From: Anaeromyxobacter sp.
GTDB lineage: Bacteria > Myxococcota > Myxococcia > Myxococcales > Anaeromyxobacteraceae
DNA length: 64,000 bases
Direction of reading: 5' to 3'
Assembly (NCBI GenBank): GCA_016718565.1
Contig: JADKCZ010000008.1
Coordinates: forward strand, 124,001-188,000
How positions within the stretch are numbered: position 1 is the first letter of the stretch; each line of letters begins with the position of its first letter. Under the pieces are notes generated by a model. The model saw nothing but the letters and a program-made list of their open reading frames with translations, did no database searches and was not told where the DNA came from. The translations under genes were made by a program, and so were the position numbers. Shown in pieces: positions 8,909 through 16,764 of this stretch.

Positions 8909-9669
8909 TCAGTGCTTCTCGCCCTTCCCGTGCGTCTCGGCCTTCTCGGCCTTGCCGTGCGCCTCCGCCTTGCCGTGCCCGGCGGGCGCAGCGCCCGCGT
9001 CGCCCCAGTCCACCTTGCCGGTGTCGAGATCGTAGATGGCGGTGACGATCTTCGCCTTGCCCTCGTGGACCAGGTGGGTGAGCACCGGGCTCTCGGTGAG
9101 GAGCTGCTTGGCGACGAGCTCCGCGTTGGCGTAGACCGCGTCGTCGACCAGGCCCCGCTTGCCGGGGTTGGCCTTGGCGGCCTCCACCGCCGGCATGATC
9201 TCCTTCACGAGCTCGCCGATGTTCCCCTCGACCGGGCCGGTGGCCTCGGCGGTGGCCTTCACGGCGCCGCACTTCTTGTGGCCGAGGACCACGATGAGCG
9301 GCACGCCCAGGTGCTCGGCGGCGTACTCGATGGAGCCGGTGGTGGCCGGCTCCGAGATGTTGCCCGCCACGCGGACCACGAAGAGGTCGCCGATCCCCTC
9401 GTCGAAGAGCACCTCGGGCGGGACGCGCGAGTCGGCGCAGCTCAGGATGACCGCCTCCGGATGCTGGCCCGCCGAGACCTCCTTGACCCGCCTGAGATCG
9501 CGGGTGGGGCTCTGCTCCTTCCCGGACGCGAAGCGGGCGTTGCCGGCCTTGAGCTCGACCAGCGCCTCGTCGGCGGTGGTGGCCAGCTTGCCGCCCCTGG
9601 GCGGGTGCGCCTGGGCCAGGGCGGGGAGCAGCAGGGCGGCGAGCAGGGCGCGGCGCGGCGGGTGGTCAC
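8909..9669 (-). CDS. periplasmic beta-class carbonic anhydrase, apparent frameshift in signal peptide
   Basis: Zinc enzyme interconverting CO2 and bicarbonate. The ligands are present: CADSRV (about 9435-9452) with Cys and Asp-Arg, then GHKKCGAV with His and Cys. The catalytic frame has no ATG, GTG or TTG upstream of CADSRV. Instead a GTG at 9669, with GGAG six bases before it, opens MTTRRA in the neighbouring frame. Inserting one base near the CGCGCC run would join it to a perfect signal peptide (ALLAALLLPALAQA, cut before HPPRGG). Either one base is missing from the assembly or the gene is mutated. The C-terminus is an unusual His/Lys/Glu-rich tail. Confidence 0.82.
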
Positions 9670-9737
9670 GTGGGCTCCAGGGGTCGGGGCGGTCCGGTGG
9701 GGGTGGACCGCGGGCCCCCAGTCTAGCCGCATAAGGC

Positions 9738-12566
9738 CTAGTGCGCCTCGGCCCAGCTCCGCCCGTGCCCCACCTCCACCAGCAGCGGCACCTTCAGCGT
9801 CGCGGCCCCCTCCATCTCGCGGCGCAGCAGCGCCGCCACCGGCTCCACCAGCCGCTCGGCCGACTCCACCACCAGCTCGTCGTGGACCTGCAGCAGCAGC
9901 CTGGCGTCCAGCCGCGCCTCGGCCAGGGCGGCGTGCACCCGGCGCATGGCGATCTTGATGACGTCGGCGGCGGTCCCCTGGATGGGCGTGTTGACCGCCG
10001 TCCGCTCGGCCCCCTGCCGGATGGCGGGGTTGCGGTTCTGGATCTCCGGCATGGCCCGCACCCGGCCGAAGACCGTGCGCACCTCGCCGTCGCGCCGGGC
10101 CGAGGCCACGATCTCCTCCAGCCAGCGCTTCACCCCGGCGTAGCGGGCGAAGTAGCGATCGATGATGGCCTGGCCCTCGCGCGGCGGCAGATCGAGCCGC
10201 TGCGACAGGCCGAAGGCGGAGAGGCCGTAGGCGATGCCGAAGTTGAGCATCTTGGCCACCCGGCGCATCTCGGGGGTGACCAGCTCCGGCGCCACCCCGT
10301 AGGTCTCGGCGGCGGTGCGGGTGTGCACGTCCTCGCCGGTGCGGAAGGACTCGAGCAGCGCCGGGTCGGCCGAGTAGTGGGCCAGGATGCGCAGCTCGAT
10401 CTGCGAGTAGTCGGCCGAGACCAGGCGGCGGCCAGCCGGGGCCACGAAGGCGGCGCGGATGCGGCGCGACAGCTCGGTGCGGACCGGGATGTTCTGCAGG
10501 TTGGGGTCGGTGGAGGAGAGCCGGCCGGTAGCCGCCCCGGCCTGGTGGAAGGTGGTGTGGAGCCGCCCGTCGGCGGGATCGACGAGCAGGGGCAGGGCGT
10601 CCACGTAGGTGCCCTTCAGCTTGGAGAGCGAGCGGTGCTCCAGCACCAGGCCGGGCAGCGGGTGCTGCTCGGCCAGCTTCTCCAGCACCTCCACGTCGGT
10701 GGAGGGCCCCGTCTTGAGCTTCTTCAGGACCGGCAGGTGCTGCTCCTCGAAGAGCACCCTGGCCAGCTCGCGGGTGGAGGCCACGTTGAAGGGGTGGCCG
10801 GCCGCCTCGGACATGCGGGTCACCAGCCCCTCCATGGCGGCGCCGAACTCCACGCTCATGGCGGCCATGGCCTCCTTGTCCACCGCGATGCCGTCCCGCT
10901 CCATCTCGAAGAGCACCGACACCAGCGGGCGCTCCACCTCCCGGTGGAGCGGGCCCAGGCCGGCCGCCTCCACCGCCGCCAGCAGCGCGGCCGCCAGGTC
11001 CGGCAGCGCCGCCGCCGAGGGCGCGGCCCAGGCGGCCAGCCGCTCCACCTCGGCGCCCTCGCGCCCCGGCCCGCCCTTGCGCTCGCCCGCGGTCGGGTCG
11101 AGGGGCAGCTCGCAGCGGCAGCGCTCCCGGGCCACGTCGGCCAGGGCGTGCTCGCGCCGGGTCGGCAGCAGCAGCCGCGAGAGCAGGTCGGTGTCCTCCC
11201 CGGCCTCGCCCAGCTCGAGCCCCAGCCGCGCCAGGGCGTGCTTGGCCGCCTTGCGGTCGTGCGCGTGCACCGGTCCCGGACCCCCCAGGAGCGGCGCCAG
11301 CGCCGCGCGCACCAGCCCGGCGTCCAGCGGCGCCGGCGCCCCCAGGTAGCGGTGCCCCAGCGGCAGGTAGAAGGCCCGCCCCCCGCCCGCCAGCCCGATC
11401 CCGACCACCGGGTCGGTGCGCGGCGCCTCGCCGCTGGAGCTCACCAGCAGGCCGACCGCGGGGGCGCGCCCCAGGAAGGCCACCGCCTCGGCCAGCGCCG
11501 CCTCCTCCAGCAGCACCTCGGGGCGCTCCGGGCGCGGGGTGCTCGGGCCGGTGGCGAAAGGGGGGAGGCTGCTGGTCGAGGTCGAGGTCGAGGTCGGGGT
11601 CGAGGTCGAGGTCGGGGTCGAGGTCGAGGTCGAGGGCGAGGTCGAGGGCGAGGTCGCGGCCGGTCCCTCCCCCTCCCCCGGCGCGGTCGCCGGCAGCTCC
11701 CGGAGCAGCCGGGTGAACTCCAGCTCGGTGAAGAGCGCCCGGGCCCGCGGCGCGTCGATGGGCCGCCGCTCCAGCGCCTCGGGCGACCAGGGCAGCGCCA
11801 TGTCGGTCTTGAGCGTCACCAGCCGGCGGTTGAGCCGGAGCCGGTCGGCGTGCGCCAGCAGCTTCTCCTTCAGCTTCTCGCCCCCCCGCTTGACCGCCTG
11901 CGGGATCTCCTCGGGGCGGGCCAGCAGCGCCTCCAGGGAGCCGAAGTGGCGCACCAGCGCCGCGGCGGTCACCTCGCCCACGCCCGGCACGCCCGGCACG
12001 TTGTCCACCTTGTCCCCCAGCAGCGCCTGGTACTCGATGACCTGCGCCGGGGTGACCCCCAGCTTCTTCTCCACCTCGGCCGGCCCGGTCCAGCCGCCCT
12101 GCCCGCGCGCCTCCGCCATGGGGTCGAAGAGCCGCACCCGGTCGTCCACCAGCTGGGCGAAGTCCTTGTCGCCGGTGACGATCACCACCTCCCAGCCGTG
12201 GCCGCGGGCGTGCGCCGCCAGGGTGGCGATGATGTCGTCGGCCTCGAACCCGGCCTCCTCCAGCACCGGCACGCTGAACGCCCGCGCCACCTCGCGCACC
12301 AGCGGGAACTGGGGCACCAGGTCCGGGGGCGCCTCCGGGCGCTGCGCCTTGTAGGTCGGGTCGAGCTCGGTGCGGAAGCTCTTGCGGCTCACGTCGAGCA
12401 CCAGCGCCACGTGGGTGGGCGCGTGCTCGCGCAGCGAGCGCAGCAGCATGTTGGTGAAGCCCAGCACCGCGCTGGTGGGCACCCCCTTGGAGTTCGTCAG
12501 GGGCGGCAGCGCGTGGTAGGCGCGGAAGATGAAGCCCGAGCCGTCGATGAGGGTCAGGGTCGGCAT
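9738..12566 (-). CDS. polA: DNA polymerase I
   Basis: Repair and Okazaki-fragment polymerase, 942 residues from this start. The N-terminal 5' nuclease begins TLIDGSGFIFRAYHALP and has the EAGFEADDIIAT and VIVTGDKDFAQLV acidic motifs. A Ser/Thr/Pro linker is encoded by a hexamer repeat. The 3'-5' exonuclease fold is present, but the DxE motif is replaced (AVGLLVSSSGE), so proofreading is probably absent. The polymerase motifs are intact: A (SADYSQIELRILAHY), B (RRVAKMLNFGIAYGLSAFG) and C (LQVHDELVVE). An ATG at 12578 is also in frame, but it overlaps a TATGGT box (12574-12579) sitting 7 bases before the ATG at 12566, so I prefer 12566. Confidence 0.96.
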   Translation of the reverse strand: MPTLTLIDGSGFIFRAYHALPPLTNSKGVPTSAVLGFTNMLLRSLREHAPTHVALVLDVSRKSFRTELDPTYKAQRPEAPPDLVPQFPLVREVARAFSVPVLEEAGFEADDIIATLAAHARGHGWEVVIVTGDKDFAQLVDDRVRLFDPMAEARGQGGWTGPAEVEKKLGVTPAQVIEYQALLGDKVDNVPGVPGVGEVTAAALVRHFGSLEALLARPEEIPQAVKRGGEKLKEKLLAHADRLRLNRRLVTLKTDMALPWSPEALERRPIDAPRARALFTELEFTRLLRELPATAPGEGEGPAATSPSTSPSTSTSTPTSTSTPTSTSTSTSSLPPFATGPSTPRPERPEVLLEEAALAEAVAFLGRAPAVGLLVSSSGEAPRTDPVVGIGLAGGGRAFYLPLGHRYLGAPAPLDAGLVRAALAPLLGGPGPVHAHDRKAAKHALARLGLELGEAGEDTDLLSRLLLPTRREHALADVARERCRCELPLDPTAGERKGGPGREGAEVERLAAWAAPSAAALPDLAAALLAAVEAAGLGPLHREVERPLVSVLFEMERDGIAVDKEAMAAMSVEFGAAMEGLVTRMSEAAGHPFNVASTRELARVLFEEQHLPVLKKLKTGPSTDVEVLEKLAEQHPLPGLVLEHRSLSKLKGTYVDALPLLVDPADGRLHTTFHQAGAATGRLSSTDPNLQNIPVRTELSRRIRAAFVAPAGRRLVSADYSQIELRILAHYSADPALLESFRTGEDVHTRTAAETYGVAPELVTPEMRRVAKMLNFGIAYGLSAFGLSQRLDLPPREGQAIIDRYFARYAGVKRWLEEIVASARRDGEVRTVFGRVRAMPEIQNRNPAIRQGAERTAVNTPIQGTAADVIKIAMRRVHAALAEARLDARLLLQVHDELVVESAERLVEPVAALLRREMEGAATLKVPLLVEVGHGRSWAEAH
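11575..11658. repeat. tandem hexanucleotide array inside polA
   Basis: Fourteen six-base units, mostly GTCGAG with GTCGGG, GGCGAG and GTCGCG variants, head to tail. On the coding strand they give an alternating Ser-Thr/Pro-Thr linker between the 5' nuclease and the polymerase part. Unit length is a multiple of three, so copy-number change keeps the frame. Confidence 0.95.
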
Positions 12567-12573
12567 GGGCGGG

Positions 12574-12579
12574 ACCATA
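12574..12579 (-). promoter_or_regulatory. candidate -10 box of polA (leaderless)
   Basis: TATGGT on the minus strand, seven bases before the ATG at 12566, with no purine-rich ribosome site between. Transcription would start at or next to the A of the ATG. No convincing -35 element is seen. Confidence 0.45.
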
Positions 12580-12613
12580 CCCCCCGGGCGCCCGGGCGGC
12601 CGCGGCGAAAGGA

Positions 12614-12634
12614 GGGGCGCCGGGGCGGCGCCCC
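12614..12634 (-). terminator. terminator of the glyQ-glyS-lipoprotein operon
   Basis: GGGGCGCC, a five-base loop and GGCGCCCC, followed on the minus strand by TCCTTTC. It lies 20 bases after the last stop codon of the operon and upstream of polA. Confidence 0.6.
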
Positions 12635-12653
12635 GCCCCGGCCGCGGCGCCGC

Positions 12654-15320
12654 CTACCGGTAGGTGGTCACCGTGGCGCTGGACGGCGTGAAGTCCAGCA
12701 GCAGGTTGCCGGGGTAGGCGCCGAAGACGCGCTGGCCGGCCGCCGCGTCCAGCGTGGCCGCGGACCGGTCGAAGGTGGCGTGGCCGGCCGGGAAGACGTC
12801 CCCGGAGATGGTGCCGCCCGAGGTGGGCCGGCGCGTGGCAGGCTGGAAGCCGCTGCGCGCCTGGATGAAGAGGACGGTCCCCCGGCGCAGCTGCGCCACC
12901 GGGGTGGTGACCGAGTCGTCCCAGCCGAGGCCGGGCCGGAGGGACAGCACCTCGCCGGTCGGGTTGGGGAAGACCAGCGGCGGCGGCACGGGCACGACCG
13001 CCCTGGTCCAGCGGGTCTCGCAGGCCACCTTCTTGGCCACCTGATCGGCGTCGGGCGGATCGGTGGGTGGATCGGTGAGCGCCGTGGGGCACTTCTCGGT
13101 CACGTAGGCGAAGCGCCGCGCCTTGCGCGCCAGCAGGCGCCGCTCGCAGGTGGCCCGGCAGGCGGCGTCGCAGGCGGCCGGCGGCCAGGCCGGGCTCTCC
13201 AGCATGGGGCAGGGCAGCGAGGCCTCGTCCTCGTGGCGCAAGGAGAAGGGGACGTCGAGGACCGGCCGGCCGGCGTAGCCGGACTCGGTGCCGGTCAGGA
13301 CCAGCCCCCGGGAGCGGATGGTGACGGTGGCCTGGCGCACCGTGGGCGAGGCCACCTGGAAGCAGGCGGGCAGCGCGGCCGGGGCGGTCAGCGAGACGGC
13401 CCCGCCCGGATGGGAGGCGGTGTCCGGCGGCAGCAGGTCGGCCACCCGCACCTCGAAGGTGGTCGCGCCGGCGCAGGCCGCATCGGTCGGCGTGATGCGG
13501 ACCACGTCTCCCGGCTGGACGCCGAGCCGCACGTCATAGAGCCGGGCCACGCCGCGGAACCTGGCGGTGGGCGCGGCGGGGTCGGTGGCTTCCGGCAGCC
13601 CGGTGGCGGCCTGCACGGCCAGCCACTCCAGCCCGCCCGGTCCCGCCGCCACCTCGGCCTGCCGCCTGTCCAGCCCGGGCAGCGCGCCCTCGAAGGTGAG
13701 GCGCCAGTCCTCGGTCTGGGTGTAGCCGGGGGTCACCGAGATCAGGCGCTGGTCGCGGATGTCGAGGCCGTTGATCACCGGGGCCGGGTTGCCCTGCCCG
13801 TCCAGCCGCGGAGTGACGTCGTTCCAGGCGCCGATGCGCGGGTAGTCGACGTTGGCCGGGACCTCGGGATAGACCACCCCGTCCTCGTCCTCGATCGGCA
13901 CCGCCAGGCTCACCGTGAAGACCTGGGCCGGGGTGGTGTTGGCGCCGGCCACGCCCATCCACTGCGCGTTGACCAGCCCGAAGTGGCCCAGGTCGGCCAG
14001 GTAGGTGAAGCCGGTGGTGCTGCCGACCGCCGCCAGCGTGGAGGTCCAGCGCTCCCCGGCCTCGACCGCCAGCTTCTGCAGGGAAGGCACCAGCGGCGGG
14101 ACGGCCGCCGGCGGCTTGATCTCGGCGCCCGAGAGGTCGGCGCCGCCCCAGGCCGGCGGGTAGATGGCGGTGAGCGACAGCACCGTGCCCGGCACCGGCA
14201 TGGGCGCCCGGTACGGCAGCTCGCCGGCCGGATCCGGCGCGCGCGCGCCCAGCGCCGGGTCGAAGGTGATGATCCCGCAGGCCACCGCCTCGGCTGGGCC
14301 GCAGCGCGCCGGATCGAGCGCCGCGTAGACCCGCAGCACCGGCTCGCCGTAGCTGTCGGGCGTGAGCGCCACGGTGGTGCCGGCCAGCGGGGTGTCGAGG
14401 AACTCGCGCACCCGGGCGGCCAGCACCACGGTGGTGGGGGCGCCGGCGTCGAAGGCGCGCACCACCGGAGCGCTGAAGCCCGGGCTCGGGTCGCTCACGC
14501 CGGGGCTCGACAGGTCGAGCTCGGCCACGCCCTCCACCGCGCCGATGGGGTCGAGCGTGGCGGCGTAGAGGTGCACCAGGTCGGGCGAGGCCGACAGCGA
14601 GCGTGGGCTGAAGCCCAGCTCGTGGACCCGGACCCTGGGCCTGGTCAGCGGCGTGCCCGGCGCGGCCGGGTCGTCGAAGGTGGCGGTGTCGAGCTCGATG
14701 GCCAGGCCGTCGGCGGCGCGGCGGAAGTCGGCCACCAGCAGCCGGCCGCCGGCCAGGCCGGCCACCAGCCGGGCCCGGCCGGGGCGGCTGGTCACCACGC
14801 CGGGCGTCAGCTCCTCGGGCACCGGCAGGATCGCCAGGGCCAGCACCTCGGTCTCACCCTCCCCGGCCAGCTCGCCGAGGTCGAGCGTGAGCGCCGAGGC
14901 CACCGCGGTGGCGGGGGTCCAGGTGGCCACCACCTGGACGCAGCCGGAGAGCCGGGTGCCGGCGGGATCGCAGGCCACCGAGCCGGCCGGCGCCACCGCC
15001 AGCAGGTCGGCCCCCGGCGTGGCATCGAACAGCGAGCCGGACGCCAGCAGCGCCGGCCGGGGGTGCGTCGGCACCGACAGCGACAGGATCAGGCCAGGGG
15101 CCAGCACCGCGGCGCCGTCGATGGCGTCGAGGAGGCGCAGGTCGCCGCCGCGCTCGTTGGCGATGGCCACGTAGGCGCGCAGCGCGGCGTCGCGGGTGGT
15201 CACGGCCTGGAAGACCGCCACCGCGCTCGGCCCGTCGAGGCGGATGCCCGGGCGCGTGCTGGTCTGGGTGCAGGCGGCCGCCAGGAGCAGCGCCACCAGG
15301 GCGAAGCGGCGCGCGGTCAC
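12654..15320 (-). CDS. large lipoprotein of unknown function (glyQS-linked)
   Basis: An 888-residue exported lipoprotein: MTARRFALVALLLAAACTQ gives a lipobox with Cys at about 17. The mature part has no family I recognise. It has few lysines and many short beta-like stretches, consistent with an all-beta protein. A conserved-looking cysteine cluster (CPMLESPAWPPAACDAACRATC) lies near residue 705-725. Its GTG start overlaps the stop of the preceding lipoprotein gene as GTGA, so the two are almost certainly made together, perhaps as a complex at the outer membrane (inference). It is the last gene of the glyQ operon. Confidence 0.85.
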   Translation of the reverse strand: MTARRFALVALLLAAACTQTSTRPGIRLDGPSAVAVFQAVTTRDAALRAYVAIANERGGDLRLLDAIDGAAVLAPGLILSLSVPTHPRPALLASGSLFDATPGADLLAVAPAGSVACDPAGTRLSGCVQVVATWTPATAVASALTLDLGELAGEGETEVLALAILPVPEELTPGVVTSRPGRARLVAGLAGGRLLVADFRRAADGLAIELDTATFDDPAAPGTPLTRPRVRVHELGFSPRSLSASPDLVHLYAATLDPIGAVEGVAELDLSSPGVSDPSPGFSAPVVRAFDAGAPTTVVLAARVREFLDTPLAGTTVALTPDSYGEPVLRVYAALDPARCGPAEAVACGIITFDPALGARAPDPAGELPYRAPMPVPGTVLSLTAIYPPAWGGADLSGAEIKPPAAVPPLVPSLQKLAVEAGERWTSTLAAVGSTTGFTYLADLGHFGLVNAQWMGVAGANTTPAQVFTVSLAVPIEDEDGVVYPEVPANVDYPRIGAWNDVTPRLDGQGNPAPVINGLDIRDQRLISVTPGYTQTEDWRLTFEGALPGLDRRQAEVAAGPGGLEWLAVQAATGLPEATDPAAPTARFRGVARLYDVRLGVQPGDVVRITPTDAACAGATTFEVRVADLLPPDTASHPGGAVSLTAPAALPACFQVASPTVRQATVTIRSRGLVLTGTESGYAGRPVLDVPFSLRHEDEASLPCPMLESPAWPPAACDAACRATCERRLLARKARRFAYVTEKCPTALTDPPTDPPDADQVAKKVACETRWTRAVVPVPPPLVFPNPTGEVLSLRPGLGWDDSVTTPVAQLRRGTVLFIQARSGFQPATRRPTSGGTISGDVFPAGHATFDRSAATLDAAAGQRVFGAYPGNLLLDFTPSSATVTTYR

Positions 15321-16762
15321 TCGACACCTCCGATGCGGATCAGCTCGCCGGCGGCGCCGCGCAGCGCCTGGGCCGAGCCCGGGGCCAGCAGCGGCACGTC
15401 CACCAGCGACACCACCGACTGCTTGAAGGCGGCCACGTAGACCCGGGCCACCGGGGCGGCCCCGCCGGTGGGCACCGGCTCGACGGCCAGCGCGTAGGGC
15501 GCCCGGCCAGCCTCGGGGGCCCCGGTGTCGGGGTCCAGCGCCAGCGTGCGCGCCACCGCGCCCAGCTGGTCGTCGTAGACGGCCACCGCCCCGTCCTGGG
15601 TGCTGGCCACCACCACCAGGTCACGGCGCGGCGCGCCGCCCGGCAGGGCCGGGCGCTGCGGCAGCACCCGCACCTGCCCCGGCCCCAGCCCGACCGGCAC
15701 CACCCGCACCAGCGAGAGCGCGGGGCGGCCGGTCTCGTCCTCCTCCGCGTCCAGCACCAGCAGCGCGCCGGCCTGATCGGTGGAGGGGCGGAACCCCAGC
15801 AGGGAGAACAGCGAGACGTCGTAGACCCGCACCGCCACGTAGAGCCGGCGGGTCAGGCCGGGCTGCGGGTTGGAGAGCGCCAGCCCCTGCAGGTCGGCGC
15901 CGCGCAGGGCGTCGAAGAGGTCCACCTCCTGCGGTGCGGCGCAGCCGGCCTGCCCGGGGCGGCAGCTCCCCAGGTCCACCGCGTACAGGAGCGCCTGCGA
16001 GGACGGGGCTGCGGCCACGGCCGGCCGGGTGGCGACGAAGAGCCGGTCGGTCACGGCGTCGTAGGCCATGTCCGAGATGGGCCCCCTGCCGACCGGGAAG
16101 AAGCCCGGCGTGGCGCCGCTGGGGTCGTCGAGGTCCACCTCGGCGACGTGGCCGCTGGCGGCGGTGGCGCCGTCGAGGGCGGCCACCTGCAGGAAGCCCA
16201 CGAAGGCCGAGCGGCGCGCCCCGCCGCGGCGGCAGCCCAGGGTCACCACGTAGGGATCGAGCAGCCGCACGTCGAAGGCCACCCTGCAGCCGGGGGCGTC
16301 GCAGGCCACCACGCCGCCGTCGGCCGCCACCGGCACCCGGTGGAGCGCGCCGTCGAAGCGGGAGGGGACCAGGGCGGTGGCCAGGCTGCCGTGCACCGGA
16401 TCGACGTACCCGGGGCAGGTGCGGCCGTCGGCCACCGCCAGGTTGCCGGCGTAGCTGCCGATGCGCGCCCCGCCCGTGGCCGGGAGCCTCACCAGGGCGC
16501 CGCCGGGCTGGCCCGCCGAGCCGCCCTCGGCCGCCGGGTCCGGGTTCACCGAGAGCACCGTGCCGCCGGTGGGGCCGTCGTAGTTGAGGTCGAAGTTGGA
16601 GGACCCGACCAGCAGGGCGCTGGCCCCGCCGCCGGACCGCGCCGGCACCGACGTCAGGGCCAGGCCGGTGGGCGCCAGGAAGCGGTCCATCGGGGGGGTC
16701 CGGACCGCGGCGGGCTCACCGCACGCGGCCAGGGTGACGAGCAGCGCTGCCAGCCTCCGCAT
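15317..16762 (-). CDS. lipoprotein with beta-propeller-like repeats, unknown function
   Basis: A 481-residue lipoprotein: MRRLAALLVTLAACGEP has a lipobox (LAAC). The mature sequence shows repeated strand pairs such as DRLFVATRP, RRLYVAVRVYD, RDLVVVASTQDGAVAVYDD and ARVYVAAFKQSVVSLVDV, which resemble YVTN-type propeller blades; this fold is an inference. Its ATG lies two bases after the glyS stop and its end overlaps the next lipoprotein gene as GTGA. Tight packing behind a tRNA synthetase is unexpected. No substrate or partner can be assigned. Confidence 0.85.
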   Translation of the reverse strand: MRRLAALLVTLAACGEPAAVRTPPMDRFLAPTGLALTSVPARSGGGASALLVGSSNFDLNYDGPTGGTVLSVNPDPAAEGGSAGQPGGALVRLPATGGARIGSYAGNLAVADGRTCPGYVDPVHGSLATALVPSRFDGALHRVPVAADGGVVACDAPGCRVAFDVRLLDPYVVTLGCRRGGARRSAFVGFLQVAALDGATAASGHVAEVDLDDPSGATPGFFPVGRGPISDMAYDAVTDRLFVATRPAVAAAPSSQALLYAVDLGSCRPGQAGCAAPQEVDLFDALRGADLQGLALSNPQPGLTRRLYVAVRVYDVSLFSLLGFRPSTDQAGALLVLDAEEDETGRPALSLVRVVPVGLGPGQVRVLPQRPALPGGAPRRDLVVVASTQDGAVAVYDDQLGAVARTLALDPDTGAPEAGRAPYALAVEPVPTGGAAPVARVYVAAFKQSVVSLVDVPLLAPGSAQALRGAAGELIRIGGVE

Positions 16763-16764
16763 CC

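Noticed and set aside
11575..11658. CRISPR-like array
   Set aside because: Units are six bases with no spacers; it is an in-frame microsatellite inside polA.
9741..15440. A 1,899-codon open frame on the plus strand opposite polA and the lipoprotein genes
   Set aside because: GC-rich antisense shadow: no ribosome site, His/Gln/Arg low-complexity composition and no domain, while the minus strand carries clear genes.
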